Positions 1-6,180 of a stretch of 44,800 nucleotides of DNA are shown here, in pieces. Position 1 is the stretch's first letter, and the number at the start of each line of letters is the position of its first letter. The DNA is from CAYJQO01 sp964372445 (GTDB lineage: Bacteria > Patescibacteriota > Minisyncoccia > UBA6257 > GWB1-50-10). The stretch lies in NCBI GenBank assembly GCA_964372445.1, contig CAYJQO010000003.1:1-44800 (forward strand). Reading direction: 5' to 3'. The notes below the pieces were generated by a model that saw nothing but the letters and a program-made list of their open reading frames with translations, was not told where the DNA came from and ran no database searches. The translations under genes and the position numbers were made by a program.

Positions 1-83
1 TGGCAGAGTGGTCTAATGCGCCGCACTCGAAATGCGGTTGGGGAGAAATCCCCTCGGAGGTTCGAATCCTCCACCCTCCGCCA
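1..83 (+). tRNA. tRNA-Ser (CGA), 5' end clipped by the window edge
   Basis: The anticodon stem-loop at about 21-37 has stem CCGCA/TGCGG and loop CTCGAAA, giving anticodon CGA, which reads UCG serine codons. A long variable arm (about TTGGGGAGAAATCCCCTCG) identifies the class II serine type. The T arm is GGAGG-TTCGAAT-CCTCC, followed by the 3' acceptor strand ACCCTCC, discriminator G and an encoded CCA (81-83). The matching 5' acceptor strand (GGAGGGT) is missing because the window starts at tRNA position 8. Confidence 0.95.
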
Positions 84-136
84 GTTAGGAGAAGACGAGG
101 CAAAACCCTTAACGTTTCTCTTAAAGACCTGCTGAA

Positions 137-682
137 ATGAACGTGGACGATAATAAAAATGTTCAGCGGTTAGTAGACGAAGAGAAATGCCAGGTTTTTC
201 TTTTTGTTTGTCCTGGAGTCATGCCTTTCAGCTTCGCATCACATCCATGGTTCGTGGTCAACACCCAAGGTCTGATCTCAAGATGGGAAGTTCTTTTTAG
301 AAAAAATTATCATGAAACAAGCTGGGGGCATTTGTATAAAAATTTTTTTACACCATTTCAAGGAATTGAAATGCTCTTTTTCTCTCAAAAATACCTTTGG
401 AAAGGAAAGTTGTTGGGTTACGTTGGGGGTGAGACGGCAAGACGGGTAGCTGAATTTATAGAAAATTCTCCAACCAGGTATCCCTACTGTGATAAATATT
501 TTTTGAGTGGACCAAATAGTAACACCTACGCACAATGGATTTTAAATAATTTTCCAGAGTTTAAGGTTCGGTTACCTCGGGATTCGTTTGGAAAAAATTA
601 TAAAATTGAAGGATTTGCCACCAAGCCTGCCTACCGGCAGGCAGGGAAGGCGGGTCGCAGTACCCCCAGCCGGTGTGCTTAA
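137..682 (+). CDS. DUF3750-like hypothetical protein with a repeat-derived C-terminal tail
   Basis: 181 aa. The middle contains an HPWFVVNT segment and the GPNSNTYAQWIL motif, which resemble DUF3750 proteins of unknown function; that family call is from memory of the motif and not searched. No signal peptide or membrane segment is clear. The gene is visibly more AT-rich than its neighbours, which suggests separate ancestry. The last ~19 residues are read through a palindromic repeat (626-645), and a different frame just after it reads VAVPPAGVLKI before a stop, which looks more like a natural C-terminus. The repeat may therefore have altered the end of the protein. The start is the first ATG after the tRNA; no convincing Shine-Dalgarno sequence is visible. 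Confidence 0.6.
   Translation: MNVDDNKNVQRLVDEEKCQVFLFVCPGVMPFSFASHPWFVVNTQGLISRWEVLFRKNYHETSWGHLYKNFFTPFQGIEMLFFSQKYLWKGKLLGYVGGETARRVAEFIENSPTRYPYCDKYFLSGPNSNTYAQWILNNFPEFKVRLPRDSFGKNYKIEGFATKPAYRQAGKAGRSTPSRCA
626..645. repeat. CCTGCC-type palindromic repeat inside a gene
   Basis: CCTGCCTACCGGCAGGCAGG is an imperfect palindrome of 20 bases. A close relative lies at 2578-2598. It is read in frame as part of the DUF3750-like tail. Confidence 0.8.
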
Positions 683-691
683 AATTTAATC

Positions 692-1837
692 TTACGGTAT
701 CACCACTCGATATCGGCGGCGATGCAGGACGTATGAGATTATTGCCGCTAGAACAAGTGTGAGCGAAATCCAATAGGGTGAGATGTAGAGCTGTATGACC
801 TCCCCAATACTTATCCAATTGAGCGAGATGGTGCCTCGTACCGTAGCAACCGTATCGAGAAGATTTTGATCTTGCGCATTGACCCGCTCGAGATCTGTTT
901 CGGTTTCGCGGATTTTCGCGTCAAGCACATTGAGCTGCTTCGTGTAGGATGCGTTTTCATTTGCAAGCCGCGTTTGCAGCATTTCTTGCTCACGTACGAG
1001 TTCCTGTTCGCGGGCGGCAATTTGTGCTTTCCGTACCGGATCATTCGTTTGCTCGGCACGAAGGAGGACAAGCTCGTAGGTGATCGTATTGAGTGGGGAC
1101 TGCAATGAAAGGACGGCGCGATTGTGATCGGCAACGATCTTCTGCCGATCGGCGCGGAACTCACCCAAGGTCTCTGCAACCTGCTTCTTCTGTCCTTCGA
1201 TCAACTGCTTGTGCGGCAGGAGATTTTCTGCGCGTATTGCTGCGGTAAGGAATCGCGGACCTACCAAACCCTCGACCTCTCTCTGGAATGCGTCGAATTT
1301 GCTTGCCGGCACGACAAAGCTGACAAACCCAAATCGCGGCGAGTTCGTCGTGCTATCCACCCGGCCGCCGAAGCCGCGGACCGTCGTCTCGACCCGTCGC
1401 GTGAGATCTCCCACGCGTCGCGTGCGGATGGTAGCATGGTAATCCGTTTTCAGAAATTCACGAGTGTCGGTGATAGGCACATTTGGTTCCGGCCATGGAC
1501 GAGGGAAGTAGTCTGGCATGATCTCTTTTTGGGACGCCGGTGCTTGCGGCTGCAGCGTTGACGGGGTGTACACACGACTCTCGCCTGCGGGCGAGATCTC
1601 GACAAAAGGAGCAGCCCCCTTAAACCATCCAGAGTTTATGAGGAGAGTTAGCGCCGCAAGGCCGGTGAAGGCGAGCGACCACCAAGGTACTCGGTGCGAT
1701 ACCGTTCCAACTTCATACGGAAGATTTTCAAGTCCTGCGAGGACCCGGTGCTTCATTGCTTCGTGATGCGGAGGCAATTGGCGTTCTCTCCGGCCCCACG
1801 CGGTGAAGAGGTTATGGATGGTGTGATGGTTGTTCAT
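692..1837 (-). CDS. DUF4349-domain membrane protein, putative anti-sigma partner
   Basis: 381 aa. A short N-terminal cytoplasmic part (about 1-50) is followed by a membrane segment (about 51-70, WWSLAFTGLAALTLLINSG). An extracytoplasmic DUF4349-like domain begins near residue 130 (TTVRGFGGRVDS and SFVVPASKFDAFQREV) and continues into a long charged helical, probably coiled-coil, stretch. A second membrane segment lies near the C-terminus (about 350-370) before a basic tail. Its ATG overlaps the stop of the upstream sigma factor by ATGA, so the two are translationally coupled. A membrane protein coupled to an ECF sigma factor is typically its anti-sigma regulator. That role is inferred from context; DUF4349 itself has no fixed function, and no zinc-binding anti-sigma motif is visible in the N-terminal 50 residues. 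Confidence 0.8.
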   Translation of the reverse strand: MNNHHTIHNLFTAWGRRERQLPPHHEAMKHRVLAGLENLPYEVGTVSHRVPWWSLAFTGLAALTLLINSGWFKGAAPFVEISPAGESRVYTPSTLQPQAPASQKEIMPDYFPRPWPEPNVPITDTREFLKTDYHATIRTRRVGDLTRRVETTVRGFGGRVDSTTNSPRFGFVSFVVPASKFDAFQREVEGLVGPRFLTAAIRAENLLPHKQLIEGQKKQVAETLGEFRADRQKIVADHNRAVLSLQSPLNTITYELVLLRAEQTNDPVRKAQIAAREQELVREQEMLQTRLANENASYTKQLNVLDAKIRETETDLERVNAQDQNLLDTVATVRGTISLNWISIGEVIQLYISPYWISLTLVLAAIISYVLHRRRYRVVIP

Positions 1838-2364
1838 GGTGTTTGAGAGATAAGTTTGGCGCGGGCGCGGGCCAAAGCACGATGGATGCGCACACGCACC
1901 GCTACGAAATTAAGGCGGAGTACCTGAGCGATATCGTTCATAGGCAGATCGGCAATGTAGCGGAGGCGGAGGATTTCCTGATCGTCATCCGAGAGCGAGG
2001 AGAGAATTTGTTCGGTCAATACCCTCTCCTCAAGTTCTTTTTGGTTGCCCTCGGCCGTATCATGCAGCAGGGGATCGAGTGGCGTCTCCCGCCCCGATCT
2101 TCGCCAATGCCCGCGGCACTCATTTTTTGCTATCGCAAAGAGCCAAGCGTTTATCCCTGCGCCGCGATTACGGAAACGGGGAAGCGCATCGATTGCCTTT
2201 ACCCACGTCGTCTGGAGAATATCTTCAGCAAGCGTCCGGTCGCGCATCGTGTTGACGAGGTAACCAAAGAGCTTCGGGGTGAGCATATCCCACAAGGTGC
2301 CGAGGGCTTCGCGATCGCCACGCTTAGCCCTTTGGACAAGAGACGCTCCGTCATAAGGGCTCAT
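1834..2364 (-). CDS. ECF-type RNA polymerase sigma factor
   Basis: 176 aa. Region 2 is at about residues 30-65 (LFGYLVNTMRDRTLAEDILQ, then TTWVKAID). Region 4 is at about 125-170, with a helix-turn-helix around LRLRYIADLPMNDIAQVL and VRVRIHRALARARAKL. Only sigma2 and sigma4 are present, as in extracytoplasmic-function sigma factors. It would direct RNA polymerase to a small regulon, probably envelope genes. It is first in a two-gene unit with the overlapping DUF4349 protein. A GAGGTG lies too far upstream of the ATG to be a clear ribosome-binding site, so the start is moderately certain. Confidence 0.88.
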   Translation of the reverse strand: MSPYDGASLVQRAKRGDREALGTLWDMLTPKLFGYLVNTMRDRTLAEDILQTTWVKAIDALPRFRNRGAGINAWLFAIAKNECRGHWRRSGRETPLDPLLHDTAEGNQKELEERVLTEQILSSLSDDDQEILRLRYIADLPMNDIAQVLRLNFVAVRVRIHRALARARAKLISQTP

Positions 2365-2489
2365 ATCATATACATTGTCACCTCGTGGGTATCATAAGGA
2401 TAATACGGGGGCATACCAAAATGTTACTCTTTCAAATTATTATTAAACTCATATACGGTCGTCAGGGGCTGAGGGGCGCGTGCACGATG

Positions 2490-2600
2490 GCGCCGGTGGC
2501 CTGCCCGCCGAAGTGGCTACGAAGGCCGGGCAACGCAGGCGGGGCCCGGTTAGTTCGATTCGCCTACCCATCGTAGCCCTGCCCGTCCGGCAGGCAGGCT
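2490..2600. repeat. Cluster of palindromic repeats in the intergenic region 2365-2667
   Basis: GC-rich interrupted inverted repeats include GTGGCTACGAAGGCCGGGC and CATCGTAGCCCTGCCCGTCC, followed by GGCAGGCAGG (2578-2598). They are related to the elements at 626, 7323 and 37071. No gene is seen in the gap between the sigma factor and the cupredoxin gene. Confidence 0.65.
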
Positions 2601-2650
2601 TGGGGCAAGCGTGGATCTTTCTCAAATACACGCTACCAGTTGATCGGATG

Positions 2651-2659
2651 TGCTAGAAT
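2651..2659 (+). promoter_or_regulatory. Extended -10 promoter (TGCTAGAAT) of the cupredoxin gene
   Basis: TGC-TAGAAT ends 8 bases before the ATG at 2668. A start site about 7 bases downstream of the hexamer would give an almost leaderless mRNA. No -35 match is present at the expected distance. Confidence 0.6.
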
Positions 2660-2667
2660 ATTAGGTG

Positions 2668-3237
2668 ATGCATGAGAAAGGTCGGTCAAAGAGTCACCAC
2701 ACAAAACATCACCAGTCTATGCAGCAGTTGAGCAAGAGCAATGTCTCGATTGTCGTTGGCATTGTGATCGCAGTCCTCCTCGTAGTTGCCGTAGCGCTCT
2801 GGCAACGGCAGCCCGCTGGGCCGGGTGCCACAACGCCACCGGGTGCCACGCCCCCAGGAACTTCATCGCAACCCACCGCGCCACCAGCACCCGTGATCCC
2901 CTCCACGAACCAGATGCCCAGCGCACCACATGAGGAGGGTCAGGACGTCGTCATCATTAACACCGACGCCGGTTTCGCGCCGCAGACGCTCGAGGTCGCC
3001 GCGGGAACCGTGGTCACCTTCAACAACCTGAGCTCGTTCCACATGTGGCCGGCATCCGCCGTCCACCCCACCCACACCGCCTACCCCACGAAGGGCGGGT
3101 GCCTCGGCAGCACGTTCGATGCCTGCAACGGCATCCAACCAGGGGCGTCATGGTCCTTCCAGTTCGACCTCACGGGCACCTGGAAGTACCACGACCATCT
3201 CTCGCCGTCGCACACCGGCGCGGTCATCGTGCGGTAG
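2668..3237 (+). CDS. Membrane-anchored cupredoxin-domain protein
   Basis: 189 aa from the ATG at 2668. A GTG at 2665 is in frame but falls at or before the predicted transcript start. The protein has a basic N-terminus, one membrane helix (about 28-47, VSIVVGIVIAVLLVVAVAL), a Pro/Thr/Ala linker (about 50-90), and a C-terminal cupredoxin-like beta domain (about 93-189; DAGFAPQTLEVAAGTVVTF, then FHMWPASAVHPTH and GTWKYHDHLSPSHTG). The His residues in FHMWP and YHDHL sit where blue-copper proteins place metal ligands. The usual Cys of the C-terminal ligand loop is Asp here, so the site may not be a standard type 1 copper centre. It probably faces outside the cell. The following GT2 gene has its own promoter. 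Confidence 0.82.
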   Translation: MHEKGRSKSHHTKHHQSMQQLSKSNVSIVVGIVIAVLLVVAVALWQRQPAGPGATTPPGATPPGTSSQPTAPPAPVIPSTNQMPSAPHEEGQDVVIINTDAGFAPQTLEVAAGTVVTFNNLSSFHMWPASAVHPTHTAYPTKGGCLGSTFDACNGIQPGASWSFQFDLTGTWKYHDHLSPSHTGAVIVR

Positions 3238-3274
3238 CACCTTTGCCCGTTCAGCTATCTCCGGTACCCTTGAC

Positions 3275-3303
3275 TTGACCAACGATGGCCGCGGTGCTAC
3301 CGT
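3275..3303 (+). promoter_or_regulatory. Promoter TTGACC-N17-TACCGT with TGC extension, for the GT2 gene
   Basis: The -35 TTGACC is at 3275-3280, the spacer is 17 bases, and the -10 TACCGT is at 3298-3303, preceded by TGC. The start codon is 46 bases downstream, with TAGGAGA as ribosome-binding site at 3339-3345. The architecture matches the promoter at 30577. Confidence 0.65.
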
Positions 3304-3349
3304 CGTTCGAGCACGTTACACGAGCACACCCAATAAGTAGGAGAACGCT

Positions 3350-4060
3350 ATGCCTAAATTTTCGATCGTTATCCCCGCTCTCAACGAAGCGGCGGGGATC
3401 GGGGAAACCGTGGCCTCACTCAGCAGGCTGCGAACGCCGCGCAGCAAGTACGAGATCGTAGTGGTTGACAACGGCTCGACCGATAGAACCGCCGAGGTTG
3501 CCTTTTCGGCCGGTGCTGACCTCGTCGTCACCGAGCATGTGAAAGGTACCAATATCGCCAGACAGCGGGGCGTTACCGTGAGCAGTGGTGAGATCATTGC
3601 GTTCCTCGACGCCGATTCCCAACCGCCGCCCGATTGGCTCGAGCACATCGAGCAGAACCTTTCCCGTAACGGGGCGGTTGCGACAACCGGCCCGTACGAC
3701 CATGGGTTCCGCGGCCTGAAGCGGCTGCTCGACCGGCTCTATACCCACGTCATCATTCCAATGATCCCCAGCATCCTCCGCCTCGTCTTTAGGAGAAAGG
3801 CGGGGATGCTCATCGAGGGAAACTTTGCCGTGTGGCGGTGGGCGCTCGATCGGATCGGCGGCCTGCCACCGATCAAGTTCTACGGCGACGGGGCGGCAAC
3901 CGCAATGCTCCTCACACGGCGCGTCGGGAGCATCTGGTACGACCCGACGTTGAACGTGAGGTCATCTACGCGCCGCTTTGAGAAGCATGGCCTGCTCACA
4001 CAGGTCTACCGGTACGCCGTGGCGTACCTCAAGATGTACTTCTCAAAGCGCTACCGGTAG
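3350..4060 (+). CDS. Family 2 glycosyltransferase
   Basis: 236 aa with a GT-A fold signature. The N-terminus FSIVIPALNEAAGIGETVASL is the nucleotide-sugar binding strand of GT2 enzymes. VVDNGSTDRTAEVA follows, and then the metal-binding DxD-type motif in FLDADSQPP (about residues 89-97). A short hydrophobic segment (about 134-150) may associate with the membrane, but no C-terminal multi-TM block is present. It would transfer a sugar from an activated donor during glycan or glycolipid synthesis; donor and acceptor cannot be read from the sequence. TAGGAGA lies 4 bases before the ATG. An intrinsic terminator follows, so it is probably monocistronic. Confidence 0.9.
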   Translation: MPKFSIVIPALNEAAGIGETVASLSRLRTPRSKYEIVVVDNGSTDRTAEVAFSAGADLVVTEHVKGTNIARQRGVTVSSGEIIAFLDADSQPPPDWLEHIEQNLSRNGAVATTGPYDHGFRGLKRLLDRLYTHVIIPMIPSILRLVFRRKAGMLIEGNFAVWRWALDRIGGLPPIKFYGDGAATAMLLTRRVGSIWYDPTLNVRSSTRRFEKHGLLTQVYRYAVAYLKMYFSKRYR

Positions 4061-4088
4061 CCGCCCCCTCACGCAAGCTCTAGCAAGC

Positions 4089-4119
4089 GCGTCCCCACCA
4101 CCGGGGACGCCTTCTTTTT
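4089..4119 (+). terminator. Rho-independent terminator after the GT2 gene
   Basis: An 8-bp perfect stem GCGTCCCC (4089-4096)/GGGGACGC (4103-4110) with a 6-base loop is followed by CTTCTTTTT. Confidence 0.85.
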
Positions 4120-4136
4120 ATTATATGCGGCGGTTC

Positions 4137-4145
4137 TGGTACACT
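4137..4145 (+). promoter_or_regulatory. Extended -10 (TGGTACACT) upstream of the HtrA-like gene
   Basis: TG-G-TACACT ends 11 bases before the ATG at 4157, implying a 5' leader of only about five bases. The GAGG at 4151-4154 is too close to the ATG to work as a normal Shine-Dalgarno sequence. Confidence 0.5.
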
Positions 4146-4156
4146 GGTATGAGGAT

Positions 4157-5212
4157 ATGGAACGCGAGAAGTCAAAAATTATCGACACGGTGAAGCGGGT
4201 CATGCCCGCAGTGGTCTCGGTCATTATCTCGAAACGCCTTGAGGACCTGGAACGCGAGATGCCACGGCTCACCAGCAAGAAGCAGCGGCTCCTGAAGCGA
4301 ATTGCCGCTGATGCACCCCACGTCGATGCCCACGGCATGGTACAGGTGGGAGGTGGATCCGGCTTCATCGTGGAGCGAAACGGCATCGTGCTCACCAACA
4401 AGCACGTGATCGCGGAACCCAACACGAGCTACACCGTGATCACGAGCACCAACCAGCGGCTCGACGCCGAGGTACTCGCGTGCGATCCGGTGAACGATGT
4501 GGCGATCCTCAAGGTGCACGCCGCGGGAACTCTCCCCACGGTTGCGCTCGAGCCTTCGGCTAGGCTCGACCTTGGTCAAACCGTGCTCGCATTCGGGAAC
4601 GCGCTGGGCATTTTCAAGAACACCGTCTCCGTCGGCATTGTCTCCGGACTCTCCCGGTCGGTCTCAGCGCAGGGTGAACCAGGCGCGCCGCCGCAGGAAA
4701 TGCGCGGGCTCATCCAGACCGATGCTGCGATCAACCCGGGAAACTCGGGCGGACCGCTCGTGGACGTCTTCGGTCGGGCCATTGGCATCAATGCCGCCGT
4801 AGTCTACGGAGCGCAGAGCATCGGCTTTGCCATTCCCATAAAAGCAGCCGAGCGTGATCTCGCCGATCTAGAGCGCTACGGCAAGATCCGCCGACCGCTC
4901 CTGGGGCTCCGCTACCTCGTGCTCACCCCGGAGCTCCAAGGTCAGCTCAAGACGCCCGTCGACTTTGGAGCCTTCGTTACCCGGGAACACCCCGCGGATC
5001 ACGCCGTGACGCCCGGGAGCCCAGCCGCCAAAGCGGGCATCCGTGAAGGGGACATCATCCTCGAATGGGATGGTAAAAAGATCACCCAGGACCAGAGCAT
5101 CCAAGATTTCATGGAAGACTGTGCGGTCGGCGATCAGGCTACCCTTACGGTCCTGCGACCGAAAGAAGGTAGGACGCTCAGCATGAAGGTCCAGTTCGCT
5201 GAACGGAAGTAG
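4157..5212 (+). CDS. HtrA/DegP-like trypsin-fold serine protease with one PDZ domain
   Basis: 351 aa. The catalytic triad is visible as His83 (TNKHVI), Asp114 (NDVAIL) and Ser197 (GNSGGP). The protease domain spans about residues 60-235, and a single PDZ domain covers about 265-350 (TPGSPAAKAGIREGDIILEW). HtrA proteins degrade or refold damaged envelope proteins. Here the N-terminus (about 1-60) is charged and helical, with no evident signal peptide or membrane anchor, so export is uncertain. Either the protein is cytoplasmic or it uses an unrecognised anchor. It is convergent with the lamin-tail-like gene (8-base gap). The short predicted leader suggests leaderless translation. Confidence 0.92.
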   Translation: MEREKSKIIDTVKRVMPAVVSVIISKRLEDLEREMPRLTSKKQRLLKRIAADAPHVDAHGMVQVGGGSGFIVERNGIVLTNKHVIAEPNTSYTVITSTNQRLDAEVLACDPVNDVAILKVHAAGTLPTVALEPSARLDLGQTVLAFGNALGIFKNTVSVGIVSGLSRSVSAQGEPGAPPQEMRGLIQTDAAINPGNSGGPLVDVFGRAIGINAAVVYGAQSIGFAIPIKAAERDLADLERYGKIRRPLLGLRYLVLTPELQGQLKTPVDFGAFVTREHPADHAVTPGSPAAKAGIREGDIILEWDGKKITQDQSIQDFMEDCAVGDQATLTVLRPKEGRTLSMKVQFAERK

Positions 5213-5220
5213 CCTCGGGC

Positions 5221-6156
5221 TCAGTACGTGTAGCTATCGACGAGGAGCCCGCGCTGATCGAGGAGGAGGATGCGGTCGTGCTGGCTGTCAAAGGGAATGC
5301 GCGCGCCGAGCCAGGCACGCCACTCGCGTGAGAAAAAGTCCGGCCCCCACCGGAAACGACGGTAGCACTCGCCGTAGCTGAACCGGTTCACGAAAGCGTG
5401 GCAATCCGCGTCGCTCTCGGCGCCGTACACCTCCCACCGCTCGCCCGTGGGAATCTCACAGCTCCCCAAGGAGTAGATGAGCGACTGGCACTTCCCCGAG
5501 AGCGTCTGGATCTCCTCCGATCGGTAGAGCATGGGGCAGTCGTTGGGAATCCCAGGATTGAACACGTAGACGTTGTTCAGGAAACCGGTGCACCGGTTGA
5601 GGCGGAAGTTCCGGCCAAACTCGTTCTTCCGCTGGCTTCGTACGTCAAGGGAGCTCCCGGGCTCAAGGGCGATATTCCCCTCCACGTTTGAGCCGGTGGG
5701 CGTGTAATCGGCAAGCCCTTTCGGCACGGTCACCTCACCGCTGTTCCCGCGGAGGCGCCACCCGGTGACGACGATGGCAGATGCGTTAGCCCCATCCGCA
5801 ACGATGGCAAACTGGCTCGTATCGTCAAAGAAGGATGGCGGCGGCTGGACACCGGCGATGCGGACCTTCTGGTAGTAGGGGGAGAGCTGCGCCGTGGTGA
5901 ATCCTAGTGGCGCCTCCGGCACCGGCGTCGGCTCGGGCATCGGTGAGACCGGCGGAGGGACCACAGGGCGCACCCGGATGAGGGGCGGCTTAGTCTGGCT
6001 AGACGTCGCTCCTGGCGTGGTGGTCGCCGTGGTTAATGCATCGCTACCGGGGGGGCCAACGATGTACCCTGCCTGGCGAAGCTTCGGAGCCACCACGGAG
6101 AGCAAACCAATGCCGAGAATCACTACTATGAGAATGATGACAATGTTAGCGTTCAT
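5221..6156 (-). CDS. Secreted lamin-tail-like (LTD) protein with six cysteines
   Basis: 311 aa. One N-terminal membrane segment or uncleaved signal (about 4-22) is followed by a Pro/Thr-rich linker (about 40-85) and a beta-rich extracellular region. VVTGWRLRGNSGE near residue 130 and the C-terminal DRILLLDQRGLLVDSYTY resemble the edge strands of a lamin-tail (LTD) Ig-like domain split by an insert. Six cysteines (RCTG, DCPM, KCQS, SCEI, DCHA, ECYR) lie in the insert and could form three disulfides. It is 24 bases downstream of leuS on the same strand, so probably co-transcribed. The domain call is moderate and no specific function is known. Confidence 0.72.
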   Translation of the reverse strand: MNANIVIILIVVILGIGLLSVVAPKLRQAGYIVGPPGSDALTTATTTPGATSSQTKPPLIRVRPVVPPPVSPMPEPTPVPEAPLGFTTAQLSPYYQKVRIAGVQPPPSFFDDTSQFAIVADGANASAIVVTGWRLRGNSGEVTVPKGLADYTPTGSNVEGNIALEPGSSLDVRSQRKNEFGRNFRLNRCTGFLNNVYVFNPGIPNDCPMLYRSEEIQTLSGKCQSLIYSLGSCEIPTGERWEVYGAESDADCHAFVNRFSYGECYRRFRWGPDFFSREWRAWLGARIPFDSQHDRILLLDQRGLLVDSYTY

Positions 6157-6180
6157 GGAGCTGCTGCATACATGGTGAGG

